Below, in pieces: positions 20,796 to 30,343 of a stretch of 64,000 bases of DNA. The DNA lies in assembly GCF_001420605.1 (NCBI RefSeq), contig NZ_LJIZ01000013.1:62001-126000 (forward strand), written 5' to 3'. Within the stretch, counting starts at the first letter, position 1, and the number at the start of each line of letters is the position of its first letter. This stretch comes from Bacillus sp. FJAT-25509 (lineage in GTDB: Bacteria; Bacillota; Bacilli; Bacillales; Bacillaceae_G). The notes below the pieces were generated by a model. The model worked only from the letters and a program-made list of their open reading frames with translations, made no database searches and had not been told where the DNA came from. A program made the translations under genes and the position numbers.

Positions 20796-22094
20796 ATGGA
20801 AAAGCTTGTATTAGAAGGCGGTATACCTTTAAAAGGGACAATTCGTGTTAGCGGTGCCAAAAATAGTGCAGTGGCTCTAATCCCAGCAACTATTTTAGCA
20901 AGCTCACCTGTAACACTTGAAGGAGTTCCTTCTATTTCAGATGTTCAAACACTTTGTGACCTTTTAGAGGAAATAGGTGGTCAAGTAGAAGTATCTGATG
21001 AAAAAATAATGATTGATCCAACAAATATGGTTGCAATGCCACTTCCAAGTGGGAAGGTAAAAAAATTGCGAGCGTCTTATTATTTAATGGGTGCAATGTT
21101 AGGTAGATTTAAGCAAGCGGTTATAGGCTTACCAGGGGGATGTTATCTTGGACCAAGACCTATTGATCAACATATAAAAGGTTTTGAAGCATTAGGTGCA
21201 AAAGTAACGAATGAGCAAGGTGCAATCTATTTAAGGGCAGAAGAACTAAAAGGTGCACGTATATACTTGGATGTAGTTAGTGTTGGTGCAACGATTAATA
21301 TCATGTTAGCAGCGGTTTTAGCAAATGGTAGAACTGTTATTGAAAACGCTGCAAAAGAGCCTGAGATTGTAGATGTAGCTACCTTATTAACTAGTATGGG
21401 TGCTAAAATTAAAGGTGCAGGTACTGATGTAATTCGAATTGATGGAGTAGAATCTCTATCTGGCTGCACACATACAATTATCCCTGATCGCATTGAAGCA
21501 GGAACATATACAATATTAGCTGCTGCAACTGTGCAAGATGGGGACAAGGTTATTGTTGATAATGTTATTCCTCACCATTTGGAATCACTTATAGCGAAAA
21601 TGAGAGAAATGAATATAGATATTGATACGAATGACGATCAAATTATCGTTTCTGGATCAAATAAAGAACTAAGATCAGTAGATATTAAAACTTTAGTTTA
21701 TCCAGGTTTCCCGACTGACTTACAACAGCCGTTTTCTGTGTTGTTAACGAAGGCAAATGGGACAGCCGTTATAACTGATACAATTTATGGTGCAAGATTT
21801 AAGCATATTGATGAGCTTAGAAGAATGAGTGCAACCATTAAAGTCGAAGGTAGTACGGCTATTATTTCCGGTCCTTCGCAGTTACAAGGCGGTCGTGTAA
21901 AAGCAAGTGATTTACGTGCTGGCGCAGCGTTGGTTATAGCAGGCCTAATTGCGGAAGGTAAAACAGAACTAACAGGTTTAGAACATGTTGACAGAGGATA
22001 TGAGGATTTAGTTGAAAAGCTTTTAGGATTAGGAGCAAATGTATGGCGTGTTCAACTAACCAAGCAAGAAGTTGAACAATTAAAAAATGCGTAA
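20796..22094 (+). CDS. murAB: UDP-N-acetylglucosamine 1-carboxyvinyltransferase
   Basis: 432 aa. EPSP-synthase-like fold with K22-N23 in VSGAKNSA and the catalytic C116 in [15 protein letters not shown], the residue attacked by fosfomycin. It adds enolpyruvate from PEP to UDP-GlcNAc, the first committed step of peptidoglycan synthesis. The position after fbaA and before glpX and rho identifies it as the second MurA paralogue (MurAB/MurZ) of Bacillus. RBS AGAAGGGAG precedes the ATG. Confidence 0.95.
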   Translation: MEKLVLEGGIPLKGTIRVSGAKNSAVALIPATILASSPVTLEGVPSISDVQTLCDLLEEIGGQVEVSDEKIMIDPTNMVAMPLPSGKVKKLRASYYLMGAMLGRFKQAVIGLPGGCYLGPRPIDQHIKGFEALGAKVTNEQGAIYLRAEELKGARIYLDVVSVGATINIMLAAVLANGRTVIENAAKEPEIVDVATLLTSMGAKIKGAGTDVIRIDGVESLSGCTHTIIPDRIEAGTYTILAAATVQDGDKVIVDNVIPHHLESLIAKMREMNIDIDTNDDQIIVSGSNKELRSVDIKTLVYPGFPTDLQQPFSVLLTKANGTAVITDTIYGARFKHIDELRRMSATIKVEGSTAIISGPSQLQGGRVKASDLRAGAALVIAGLIAEGKTELTGLEHVDRGYEDLVEKLLGLGANVWRVQLTKQEVEQLKNA

Positions 22095-22163
22095 AATTGG
22101 GTGTCTATATACTCATTAACATATTAAAGATAGTTTTCATTTACATCAAAGGGGGAGTTTTGA

Positions 22164-23129
22164 ATGGAAAGAAGTTTATCAATGGAGTTAGTTCGTGTTA
22201 CTGAGGCAGCAGCACTAGCATCTGCAAAATGGATGGGTTTAGGTAAAAAGGATGAAGCAGATGATGCTGCTACAACAGCAATGCGTGATGTATTTGATAC
22301 GATTCCTATGAAGGGAACAGTTGTAATTGGAGAAGGCGAAATGGACGAGGCTCCAATGCTATATATCGGTGAGAAACTTGGTAATGGATATGGTCCAAGA
22401 GTGGACGTAGCAGTTGATCCACTTGAAGGTACTAATATCGTTGCATCTGGTGGTTGGAATGCTTTAGCAGTTATTGCAATTGCTGACCATGGTAATTTAT
22501 TACATGCTCCTGATATGTACATGGAGAAACTTGCAGTTGGACCTGAAGCGGTTGGTAAAGTTGATATCAATGCATCTGTTCTTGAAAACTTAACAGCTGT
22601 AGCAAAAGCAAAAGGAAAAAATATTAATGAAGTTGTTGCAACAGTATTAAATAGAGAACGTCATGCGAAGTTAATTGAAGAAATTCGCTCAGCAGGAGCT
22701 CGAATTAAACTAATCAACGATGGTGACGTAGCGGGAGCAATTAACACAGCTTTTGATCATACAGGTGTTGATATTTTATTTGGAAGCGGTGGAGCGCCAG
22801 AAGGAGTTATCGCTGCAGTTGCTTTAAAATGCTTAGGTGGAGAACTTCAAGGTAAATTATTACCTCAAAATGAAGAAGAGATTGAACGTTGCAAACGCAT
22901 GGGTATAGAAGATCCAAACCGTATTTTATATATGGACGATTTAGTTAAAGGTGACGACGCAATTTTTGCTGCTACTGGTGTAACTGATGGAGAATTGCTA
23001 AAAGGTGTACAATACAAAGGGAATGTAGGATCTACGCAATCGTTAGTTATGCGTGCTAAATCAGGAACTGTTCGTTTTGTAGATGGACGTCACAGCCTAA
23101 ACAAAAAACCAAACCTAGTTATTAAATAA
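22164..23129 (+). CDS. glpX: Class II fructose-1,6-bisphosphatase GlpX
   Basis: 321 aa. Family motifs: lithium-sensitive phosphatase-type metal site [26 protein letters not shown], and the C-terminal [20 protein letters not shown]. Hydrolyses fructose-1,6-bisphosphate in gluconeogenesis, opposing glycolysis. RBS GGGGGAG lies 6 bases before the ATG. Placed between murAB and rho as in B. subtilis (ywjI). Confidence 0.96.
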   Translation: MERSLSMELVRVTEAAALASAKWMGLGKKDEADDAATTAMRDVFDTIPMKGTVVIGEGEMDEAPMLYIGEKLGNGYGPRVDVAVDPLEGTNIVASGGWNALAVIAIADHGNLLHAPDMYMEKLAVGPEAVGKVDINASVLENLTAVAKAKGKNINEVVATVLNRERHAKLIEEIRSAGARIKLINDGDVAGAINTAFDHTGVDILFGSGGAPEGVIAAVALKCLGGELQGKLLPQNEEEIERCKRMGIEDPNRILYMDDLVKGDDAIFAATGVTDGELLKGVQYKGNVGSTQSLVMRAKSGTVRFVDGRHSLNKKPNLVIK

Positions 23130-23224
23130 TTTAATCATTTAAAAACTTGGTTATGATGTTCGTTAATAATGAATCAAAATTCTTTGTTATCGAAATCGAA
23201 ATCTAGATATTAATTTAGTAGAAT

Positions 23225-23263
23225 AATGACTCTTTCCTTTATTTACCGAAGGGGAGAGTCATT
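23225..23263 (+). terminator. Long hairpin after glpX
   Basis: AATGACTCTTTCCTT (23225-23239) pairs with AAGGGGAGAGTCATT (23249-23263), 15 bp with two G-U pairs, but no T-run follows. It may end or stabilise the glpX mRNA. Confidence 0.55.
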
Positions 23264-23285
23264 AAATAGTTTAGTCGAAAAATAG

Positions 23286-23315
23286 TTGGCATAAAAAACT
23301 CTTTCGAATTATAAT
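23286..23315 (+). promoter_or_regulatory. Promoter of rho
   Basis: -35 TTGGCA (23286-23291), 18-base spacer, -10 TATAAT (23310-23315). The leader of about 160 bases (to 23484) is unusually rich in C relative to G in its second half (positions 23405-23460), as expected for Rho loading and autoregulation. Confidence 0.65.
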
Positions 23316-23484
23316 CTCAATAGATAGTAAACCTATTAATTCTAATTACTTAGAATATTTTTAGGGGAAAAGGTTACACTAAAGAGTAATACTTTATGTA
23401 AGTTTCCTTCAAAAAACCTTCTAAATAACCTTCCGAATTAAGAAAACCCTAATTTGAACGAATAAAAGTAAAGAGTGGTGTTAT

Positions 23485-24759
23485 ATGAGTTTAACAATCT
23501 CTGCATTAGAAAATATGAAATTAAAAGATTTGTATGAACACGCGAAGGTAATGAAAATTTCGTATTACAGCAAATTATCGAAAAAAGAACTTATTTTTGC
23601 AATCCTTAAAGCGCAAGCGGAAAAAGACGGATTAATGTTCATGGAAGGTGTACTAGAAATTATCCCTTCAGAAGGATATGGATTCTTACGTCCAATTAAT
23701 TATTCACCTAGTTCAGAAGATATTTATATTTCTGCATCTCAAATTCGTCGTTTTGATATGCGAAATGGTGATAAGGTTTCTGGAAAGGTACGTCCACCGA
23801 AGGAAAATGAAAGATACTTTGGTCTACTTCAAGTAGAAGCAGTCAATGGAGATGATCCTGAGAATGCTAAAGAACGAGTTCACTTCCCAGGATTAACTGC
23901 TTTATATCCTAATAGACAAATGAAGCTTGAAACATCTCCTGCAAAGTTTTCAACAAGAATTATTGATATGATCGCCCCAGTAGGATTTGGTCAACGTGGT
24001 TTAATTGTTGCCCCTCCAAAAGCCGGTAAGACTGAGTTATTAAAAGAAATTGCAAATAGCATCACAACAAATCACCCAGAAGCTGAACTAATTGTATTGC
24101 TAATTGATGAGCGACCAGAAGAGGTAACGGACATTGAACGTTCTGTAAAAGGAGACGTTGTAAGTTCGACTTTCGATGAAACTCCTGATAGTCATATCAA
24201 GGTTGCCGAATTAGTATTAGAGCGCGCTATGAGACTAGTAGAGCACAAGAAAGATGTAATTATTTTAATGGATAGTATTACTAGGCTAGCTCGTGCGTAT
24301 AATTTAGTTATTCCACCAAGTGGTCGTACGTTATCAGGTGGTATTGATCCTGCTGCATTCCATAGACCAAAACGATTCTTCGGTGCTGCACGTAATATCG
24401 AAGAAGGTGGAAGTTTAACGATTTTAGCAACAGCTCTAATCGACACTGGCTCACGTATGGACGATGTTATTTATGAAGAATTCAAAGGTACTGGTAATAT
24501 GGAGCTTCACTTAGATCGTTCATTAGCTGAACGTCGTATCTTCCCAGCAATTGACATTCGTCGTTCTGGAACACGTAAAGAAGATTTATTAATACCAAAA
24601 GATCATCTGGACAAGCTATGGTTAATGAGAAAAACAATGTCAGATATTCCAGACTTTGTTGAACGTTATTTCAGAATGCTTCGTCAAACGAAAACAAATG
24701 AAGATTTCTTCAATACGATGACTGAAGAAAGTAGAAAAACGCCTGTCTCTAATAAATAG
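23485..24759 (+). CDS. rho: Transcription termination factor Rho
   Basis: 424 aa. N-terminal helical domain ([15 protein letters not shown]), cold-shock-like RNA-binding domain ([16 protein letters not shown]), then RecA-type ATPase with Walker [11 protein letters not shown], Walker [17 protein letters not shown], and the Q- and R-loop segments. Hexameric RNA helicase that releases transcripts. RBS GTGGTG-like before the ATG. Confidence 0.97.
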   Translation: MSLTISALENMKLKDLYEHAKVMKISYYSKLSKKELIFAILKAQAEKDGLMFMEGVLEIIPSEGYGFLRPINYSPSSEDIYISASQIRRFDMRNGDKVSGKVRPPKENERYFGLLQVEAVNGDDPENAKERVHFPGLTALYPNRQMKLETSPAKFSTRIIDMIAPVGFGQRGLIVAPPKAGKTELLKEIANSITTNHPEAELIVLLIDERPEEVTDIERSVKGDVVSSTFDETPDSHIKVAELVLERAMRLVEHKKDVIILMDSITRLARAYNLVIPPSGRTLSGGIDPAAFHRPKRFFGAARNIEEGGSLTILATALIDTGSRMDDVIYEEFKGTGNMELHLDRSLAERRIFPAIDIRRSGTRKEDLLIPKDHLDKLWLMRKTMSDIPDFVERYFRMLRQTKTNEDFFNTMTEESRKTPVSNK

Positions 24760-24796
24760 TTGGAAGATATAAGCAATCTGAAAGAGAAATAGTGGG

Positions 24797-24825
24797 TTGC
24801 ATTCTCCCGGGTTAGTTGCTATAAT
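24797..24825 (+). promoter_or_regulatory. Promoter of rpmE2
   Basis: -35 TTGCAT (24797-24802), 17-base spacer, -10 TATAAT (24820-24825), giving about 85 bases of leader. Confidence 0.7.
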
Positions 24826-24918
24826 TTCATTTGTATGTGAAATGTAAATTATGTGTTAAACACATGGTTTCTTATAACTCTGATTTCAAGGATTTCAGGG
24901 CGGAAGGAGATGAAAGAC

Positions 24919-25164
24919 ATGAAAGCGAATATTCATCCTAATTACAAGAAAGTAGTGTTTATGGATATTAACACTGGTTTCAAATTCTTAAGCGGATCAA
25001 CAAAATATTCTAACGAAACAATCGAATGGGAAGATGGCGAAACTTACCCTCTAATCAAAGTTGAGGTTTCTTCTGATTCACACCCATTCTACACTGGACG
25101 TCAGAAATTTGCTAACGCTGCAGGACGTGTTGAACGTTTCAACAAGAAATACGGCCTTAAGTAA
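24919..25164 (+). CDS. rpmE2: Ribosomal protein L31 type B
   Basis: 81 aa from the ATG at 24919 (GGAAGGAGA 8 bases upstream; two in-frame starts further upstream are less well placed). [20 protein letters not shown] and [14 protein letters not shown] match the zinc-free type B form, which lacks the CxxC ligands of type A L31. B. subtilis carries the zinc form at this locus after rho, whereas the B. cereus group carries type B, so this points to the latter lineage or to replacement. Confidence 0.96.
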   Translation: MKANIHPNYKKVVFMDINTGFKFLSGSTKYSNETIEWEDGETYPLIKVEVSSDSHPFYTGRQKFANAAGRVERFNKKYGLK

Positions 25165-25172
25165 TATTGATG

Positions 25173-25212
25173 AAAAGCAGGCGAGTTATTGCTACTTTGC
25201 CTGCTTTTTTTA
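25173..25212 (+). terminator. Terminator of rpmE2
   Basis: AAAAGCAGGC (25173-25182) pairs with GCCTGCTTTT (25199-25208), followed by T-run. Confidence 0.88.
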
Positions 25213-25370
25213 CGCATTTATAGTCAAATAACATATAAGTTAAATTCAATTTAGTGAATTTTTATATAAATAATCAAGATACTTACACGAATTATAAATA
25301 CTGATGAATTAACCATCGTTAAAAATAAATAAAATAGTCTTTGTACTGATATAGAAAGGTGAGACACATA

Positions 25371-25985
25371 ATGTTCTTTATGATGAAAAAAAATGGTTGG
25401 ATTGAAATGATTTGCGGAAGTATGTTTTCTGGAAAATCAGAGGAACTGATTCGCCGTGTTCGTCGTACGCAGTTTGCTAAGCAAAGCTGTGTTACATTCA
25501 AGCCATCAATTGATAATCGATACAGTGAAGTAGAAGTGGTGTCTCACACAGGTATGAAAGTACCTGCTTATGCAGTAACACACTCATCACATATTCTTAA
25601 ATATGTTACAGAAGAAGTTGAAGTAGTTGCAATTGACGAGATTCAATTCTTTGACGATGAAATAGTTATGGTAGTTCAAGAACTTGCGAACTCTGGAAAA
25701 CGTGTGATTTGTGCAGGTTTAGACCAGGATTTTAGAGGATTACCATTTGGTAAAGTACCTGAGATATTATCAATCGCAGAACATGTAACGAAATTAAACG
25801 CAGTTTGTGCTTCATGCGGTTCGCCTGCAAGTAGAACTCAAAGATTAATAAATGGTAAACCAGCTTTATTTGAAGACCCTATTATTTTAGTAGGTGCATC
25901 TGAATCGTATGAACCAAGATGTAGACACTGTCACGAAGTACCAACGAAAACAATTCAACCAGCACTTCAAAGTCAGAACGATTAA
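25371..25985 (+). CDS. tdk: Thymidine kinase
   Basis: 204 aa from the ATG at 25371 (RBS GAAAGGTGAG). Type II thymidine kinase: P-loop [10 protein letters not shown], Walker B-like [20 protein letters not shown] substrate loop, and zinc ligands C..CG ([13 protein letters not shown]) and CRHCHE. Salvages thymidine to dTMP. Fits with upp, cdd, deoC and nupC further along as nucleoside salvage. Confidence 0.96.
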   Translation: MFFMMKKNGWIEMICGSMFSGKSEELIRRVRRTQFAKQSCVTFKPSIDNRYSEVEVVSHTGMKVPAYAVTHSSHILKYVTEEVEVVAIDEIQFFDDEIVMVVQELANSGKRVICAGLDQDFRGLPFGKVPEILSIAEHVTKLNAVCASCGSPASRTQRLINGKPALFEDPIILVGASESYEPRCRHCHEVPTKTIQPALQSQND

Positions 25986-26039
25986 TTAGACAGTAGGTTG
26001 AAAATTAGCTATTAAGACCATATACTAATAAATGTGGAG

Positions 26040-26085
26040 AAAGCTCGCCCAGCTCTGAATGGATTATTATCGGAGAGCTAGCTTT
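26040..26085 (+). other. Palindromic structured element between tdk and prfA
   Basis: AAAGCT (26040-26045), a 5-base bulge, and AGCTCT (26051-26056) pair with the contiguous AGAGCTAGCTTT (26074-26085). No T-run follows. Looks like a small repeat or RNA element; function unknown. Confidence 0.45.
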
Positions 26086-26146
26086 CGGAACTGGACAATA
26101 ATAATTGTGGATAAAGTGTTATTGGCGCTTTTACCTTAGAATTAAA

Positions 26147-26172
26147 GAAGCGATTTAGAATCGCTTTTTTTC
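26147..26172 (+). terminator. Terminator upstream of prfA
   Basis: AAGCGATT (26148-26155) TAG AATCGCTT (26159-26166) followed by T-run, 49 bases before prfA. It ends the tdk transcript. Confidence 0.85.
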
Positions 26173-26220
26173 GATATATATTTAGAAACTATTTAAGACG
26201 AAAATGTCGAGGTGAAAATT

Positions 26221-27288
26221 ATGTTTGATCGATTACAAGCTGTAGAGGATCGCTATGATAGATTAAACGATTTACTTAGTGACCCGGAAATTATAAACGA
26301 TTCAAAAAAGTTACGTGAATACTCAAAAGAACAATCAGACATACAAGAAACAGTTGATGTATACCGTCAATACAAATCAGCTAAAGAGCAAATTAAAGAT
26401 GCAAAAGCTATGCTTGAAGAAAAGCTTGATGCTGATATGCGCGAAATGGTTAAAGAAGAATTAAATGATTTAGAAAACGAATCAAAGGATTTAGAAGAAC
26501 GTCTAAAAATACTTTTAATTCCAAAAGATCCTAACGATGATAAAAACGTTATTGTTGAGATTCGTGGTGCTGCTGGAGGAGACGAGGCTGCATTATTTGC
26601 TGCTACGTTATACCGTATGTACAGCCGTTTTGCTGAGGTTAACGGATGGAAAACAGAAATCATTGAAGGTAACTATACAGAGCTAGGTGGCTTTAAAGAG
26701 GTTATCTTTATGATAAATGGTAAAGGTGCATACTCAAAACTAAAATTTGAAAATGGTGCACACCGTGTTCAACGTGTTCCTGAAACAGAATCAGGTGGAC
26801 GAATTCATACTTCAACTGCAACTGTAGCAGTTTTACCAGAAGCTGAAGAAGTAGAAATTGAAATTCATGAAAAAGATATTCGTGTAGATACATTTGCTTC
26901 AAGTGGTCCTGGTGGTCAATCAGTAAATACAACGATGTCTGCGGTGCGTTTAACTCATATTCCAACAAATACAGTTGTATCATGTCAGGATGAAAAATCA
27001 CAAATTAAGAATAAAGAAAAAGCGATGAAGGTTCTTCGCGCTAGGGTTTATGATAAATTCCAAAGAGAAGTACAAGCAGAATATGATCAAAACCGTAAGC
27101 AAGCTGTAGGTACAGGTGACCGTTCTGAACGTATCCGTACTTATAACTACCCACAAAACCGTGTAACTGACCACCGAATTGGATTAACAATTCAAAAGCT
27201 TGATCAAATCGTTGAAGGTAAAATCGACGAAATCATTAATGCTTTAATTATGGATGATCAAGCAAAACGAATGGAACAAAGTCAATAA
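26221..27288 (+). CDS. prfA: Peptide chain release factor 1
   Basis: 355 aa from the ATG at 26221 (RBS GAGGTGA; a GTG at 26212 sits inside the RBS). Domain 2 has the stop-codon reading loop [14 protein letters not shown], in which PET replaces the PxT of E. coli as usual in Bacillus. The peptidyl-tRNA hydrolysis motif GGQ is in [12 protein letters not shown] near residue 230. Releases proteins at UAA and UAG. Its stop overlaps the prmC start by one base, coupling the factor with its methylase. Confidence 0.97.
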   Translation: MFDRLQAVEDRYDRLNDLLSDPEIINDSKKLREYSKEQSDIQETVDVYRQYKSAKEQIKDAKAMLEEKLDADMREMVKEELNDLENESKDLEERLKILLIPKDPNDDKNVIVEIRGAAGGDEAALFAATLYRMYSRFAEVNGWKTEIIEGNYTELGGFKEVIFMINGKGAYSKLKFENGAHRVQRVPETESGGRIHTSTATVAVLPEAEEVEIEIHEKDIRVDTFASSGPGGQSVNTTMSAVRLTHIPTNTVVSCQDEKSQIKNKEKAMKVLRARVYDKFQREVQAEYDQNRKQAVGTGDRSERIRTYNYPQNRVTDHRIGLTIQKLDQIVEGKIDEIINALIMDDQAKRMEQSQ

Positions 27289-28148
27289 TGACAACAAAGA
27301 TATATGAAGCCCTAAAATGGGCTTCTTCTTTTTTACAAGAACACGGTCGTGATGAAAATGTGGGTGAAATTGTATTAAAACATCTTTTGGACTATAATCG
27401 AACAGAATTATTGCTGAATATGAGAGAAGACTTAAAAGAGAATGATTGGATGCAGTTTCAAGAATTGGTTCATAAGCACGTAAAGGGCCAACCAATCCAG
27501 TATTTAATAGGATATGAATACTTTTATGGCCGAAAGTTCTTCGTTAATGAAGAAGTACTAATTCCAAGACCAGAAACAGAGGAGTTAGTGGAAGGTGTTC
27601 TGCATCGTATTCAAAAGCATTGGAAGAATACAGCACAACTTGAACTAGTAGATGTAGGTACAGGTAGTGGGGCGATTGCAATCTCGCTTGCGCTTGAAAG
27701 TAATCAACTAACAGTTCATACAGTTGATATTGCAGCAGAATCTATTCAAGTTGCAAAACGAAATGCACAAGAGTTAAAGGCAAATGTCCACTTTATACAC
27801 AATGATTTACTGAATTACTTTATTGAAGAAAACAAGAGAGTTGATATTGTAGTATCAAATCCGCCGTATATTCCGCATGAGGACTGGTTGGGGTTAGATG
27901 AAGTAGTTAAGGAACATGAACCATACCGTGCTTTAGTAGGTGGCGAAGATGGTCTAGATTTTTATCGTCGTTTTGCAAATGACCTACCTAAAGTATTAAA
28001 AGAAAAATCACTGGTTGCATTTGAAGTAGGAGTCAATCAAGGTGAACAGGTTGCAGACATTTTAAGGGAAGCTTACCCGAATTCGAAGGTTGAAGTTGTT
28101 CTCGATATTAATGGAAAAGACCGTATGGTTTATATGGTAAATGGCTAA
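27288..28148 (+). CDS. prmC: Release factor N5-glutamine methyltransferase
   Basis: 286 aa. N-terminal helical domain for release-factor binding, then Rossmann SAM domain with LVDVGTGSGAIAISLAL and the catalytic NPPY motif (VVSNPPYIPHEDW). Methylates the Gln of the GGQ motif in PrfA and PrfB. Its ATG overlaps the prfA stop. Confidence 0.96.
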   Translation: MTTKIYEALKWASSFLQEHGRDENVGEIVLKHLLDYNRTELLLNMREDLKENDWMQFQELVHKHVKGQPIQYLIGYEYFYGRKFFVNEEVLIPRPETEELVEGVLHRIQKHWKNTAQLELVDVGTGSGAIAISLALESNQLTVHTVDIAAESIQVAKRNAQELKANVHFIHNDLLNYFIEENKRVDIVVSNPPYIPHEDWLGLDEVVKEHEPYRALVGGEDGLDFYRRFANDLPKVLKEKSLVAFEVGVNQGEQVADILREAYPNSKVEVVLDINGKDRMVYMVNG

Positions 28149-28158
28149 TTTAAATAAT

Positions 28159-28212
28159 GAATCGTAATGATATTGACTAGAAAAAGTCTATGTATTACGA
28201 TTCTTTTTTTTG
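28159..28212 (+). terminator. Terminator of prfA-prmC
   Basis: GAATCGTAAT (28159-28168) pairs with ATTACGATTC (28194-28203), with GACT/AGTC inside, then eight T. Confidence 0.88.
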
Positions 28213-28285
28213 TGTTAAAGTTGTAAAAGATGAGGAAAATTTTAATCAAGAAAAAACAAAAACATTACGAAAGAAGATAGTTAGA

Positions 28286-29191
28286 ATGAAAAAGTTTAAA
28301 GGTTGGATTGTATTTAATGGTCATATTACAGCTACAAAATTTACTGAACTTTTTGAATGGTTACGTGATACAGCAATCTCAAAAGGAATAGATGTTACTT
28401 TAGTTAAACATTATGAACTAATCCCAGTAATCGAAAAGGGTCAAGCGATTTTAAAAGGGAAATTCGCGAATGAGAAACCTGATTTTGTAATTTTTTGGGA
28501 CAAGGATGTTCATTTAGCAAGGCATTTAGAAAATATGGGGCTAAAATTATATAATTCCGCGAGAACGATTGAAGTCTGTGATGATAAGGCTTTAACTTTT
28601 CAAGCGTTATCGAACTACGATATTCCCATGCCAAAAACAATTACGGCTCCGCTGCTGTTCCCTAATTGTGATTTAACAAACTATGATTTTTACGATGGAG
28701 TTATACAGGAATTAGGTTTTCCTTTAATTATAAAAGAGTCATTCGGTTCATTTGGTAGACAAGTTTATTTAGTTGAGAATAGAGAAGATTTTTATAAAAA
28801 GGTAGATGAACTAAAGCACAAACCTCACATTTATCAAGAGTTTATAGAATCAAGCAGAGGGACTGATATTCGCATCCAAGTAGTAGGTAAACAAGTAGTA
28901 ACAGCAGTGTTAAGAAAATCAGAATCAGATTTTCGTGCAAATGTTACAAACGGTGGAAAGATGTATAAGTATGAGCCAACAGAAGAGCAAATCAATTTAG
29001 CGCTTAAATGTTCTGAAATATTGGGAGCTGATTTTGCAGGAATTGACTTATTGTTCGGCGAAGATGGAAAAACGTATATATGCGAAGTTAACTCAAACGC
29101 ACATTTCAAAAATATTTATCTATGTACAGACGTGGATACAACGAAATATATTATTGATTATATTACCTGGGACTTGGAGAAAAACGTATGA
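28286..29191 (+). CDS. RimK-type ATP-grasp ligase, first of a pair
   Basis: About 301 aa from the ATG at 28286 (MKKFKGWIVFNGHIT); the frame is open from 28190, but that start lies inside the terminator hairpin. The RBS is weak (GAAGAT). Features of RimK-like carboxylate-amine ligases: KLYNSARTIEVCDDKALTFQ, the ATP-binding KESFGSFGRQVYLV, the DIRIQVVGKQVVTAVLR strand pair, DFRANVTNGG, and the metal site FAGIDLLFGEDGKTYICEVNSNAHF. Such enzymes add glutamate or other amino acids to carboxylates through acyl phosphates. The acceptor is unknown. Overlaps the next gene by 4 bases (ATGA). Confidence 0.85.
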   Translation: MKKFKGWIVFNGHITATKFTELFEWLRDTAISKGIDVTLVKHYELIPVIEKGQAILKGKFANEKPDFVIFWDKDVHLARHLENMGLKLYNSARTIEVCDDKALTFQALSNYDIPMPKTITAPLLFPNCDLTNYDFYDGVIQELGFPLIIKESFGSFGRQVYLVENREDFYKKVDELKHKPHIYQEFIESSRGTDIRIQVVGKQVVTAVLRKSESDFRANVTNGGKMYKYEPTEEQINLALKCSEILGADFAGIDLLFGEDGKTYICEVNSNAHFKNIYLCTDVDTTKYIIDYITWDLEKNV

Positions 29192-30045
29192 TTGGTTGGC
29201 TAATCTATTCCGATTCAGATGCAGAAAGAAATAGAACGTATATTGACTGGTTAGTAAGCGGAGCATTGGAAAATGGATTTGAGTTAAAGTTATTATATAC
29301 AGAAGATATTGTAATAGGTATTCGAAGCGGTGTTAATATACTTTGCTATCAAGGTGAAGAGTTAAGTAAACCGGCCTTTGTAATTATGAGGACGATATCA
29401 CAATTATTATCTTCCCACTTTGAAGAAATGGGAATCAGAACTTTTAATAACCAGGCGATTTCAACAATGGCCAACCATAAGTTTCTAACACACCAGAAGC
29501 TTTCTAGTCTAGGAATTCCAATGCTAGACACATTTTATTATCAAAAAAATACAATTACAAAATCTTTAGATACAATCATTTTCCCTTGTGTGCTTAAAAA
29601 TTGCACAGGAAGAGGCGGAAGTGAAGTATATTTTATAAATAATCAAGAAGAGTTACTGGAGACCGTACAGAACGCAAACTTCGATGAAGTATTAATTCAA
29701 AACGTTGCAGAGCAATTAGGTAAGGACTTAAGAGTTTTTATCATCGGTAAAGAAATTGTTGCAGCCGTTTTAAGATATTCAGAAAAAGATTTTCGAGCGA
29801 ATTTTTCTCTAGGCGGAGGCGCAATACTATACGAACTTTCCAAAAATGAAAAAGAACTCATTCAAAAAATAGTAGATCACTTTGATTTTGACTTCGTTGG
29901 AATTGACTTCATGTTTGATGCAAACAACCAACTAATCTTTAATGAAATTGAGGACGTAGTAGGGAGTAGAACACTTTATACTGTTTCAAACATAGATATT
30001 GTTTCGTTATATATGGATTATATTAAAAAGCAGATAAATTGTTAG
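29188..30045 (+). CDS. RimK-type ATP-grasp ligase, second of a pair
   Basis: 285 aa. Starts at the ATG overlapping the previous stop. Same fold as its neighbour: TFNNQAISTMANHKFLTHQ, KNCTGRGGSEVYFI, DLRVFIIGKEIVAAVLR, DFRANFSLGGG and the metal-binding end VGIDFMFDANNQLIFNEIED. The two proteins are clearly diverged copies or relatives (both have the LR-x-S-E-x-DFRAN core) and are probably made together. The last catalytic part reads NEIEDVVGSR instead of EVNSNAHFK, so acceptors may differ. Substrates unknown; sits between prmC and spoIIR, a place without such genes in B. subtilis. Confidence 0.85.
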   Translation: MIGWLIYSDSDAERNRTYIDWLVSGALENGFELKLLYTEDIVIGIRSGVNILCYQGEELSKPAFVIMRTISQLLSSHFEEMGIRTFNNQAISTMANHKFLTHQKLSSLGIPMLDTFYYQKNTITKSLDTIIFPCVLKNCTGRGGSEVYFINNQEELLETVQNANFDEVLIQNVAEQLGKDLRVFIIGKEIVAAVLRYSEKDFRANFSLGGGAILYELSKNEKELIQKIVDHFDFDFVGIDFMFDANNQLIFNEIEDVVGSRTLYTVSNIDIVSLYMDYIKKQINC

Positions 30046-30049
30046 AGAT

Positions 30050-30090
30050 AAAAGGAATTTCTAAACTGTGTATTTCATACGTTCCTTTTT
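30050..30090 (+). terminator. Possible terminator of the ATP-grasp pair
   Basis: AAAAGGAA (30050-30057) pairs with TTCCTTTT (30082-30089), ending in a T-run. Confidence 0.55.
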
Positions 30091-30120
30091 AATAGATTGT
30101 TAGTCAGTTAGGGGAAATCT

Positions 30121-30289
30121 ATGAGTAAATCTCAACGTAAGATGCTCGGCGGCAATGGAGACTGGGACGGCAAGGATCCTGAAGTAATGAAAGGCTCAAC
30201 ATCTCTACAACGGAAAACGGCTATCTAAAACTGGAAATCATCGTTTACTTCCTTGTCCAAAAAGAAACTATAAAAAAATAGAATACTAG
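30121..30289 (+). pseudogene. Small basic ORF broken by one base
   Basis: ATG at 30121 with GGGG 6 bases upstream opens MSKSQRKMLGGNGDWDGKD, continues PEVMKGSTSLQRKT and stops after 35 codons (TAA at 30226-30228). One A fewer in the AAAA run near 30214-30217 continues the frame as RKRLSKTGNHRLLPCPK and on to TAG at 30287-30289, a 55-aa basic protein. Style resembles the small Lys/Arg-rich proteins of bacilli, but I do not recognise a family. A genuine 35-aa gene is possible. Confidence 0.5.
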
Positions 30290-30343
30290 TGTTTAAGAAA
30301 TAATCAAATTGTCTACACTGTTCCTAGAGGGATGGTGGAGAGA

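Noticed and set aside
26800-26830. Loss of the PxT decoding motif in PrfA
   Set aside because: PET in place of PVT/PAT is the normal form in Bacillus release factor 1.
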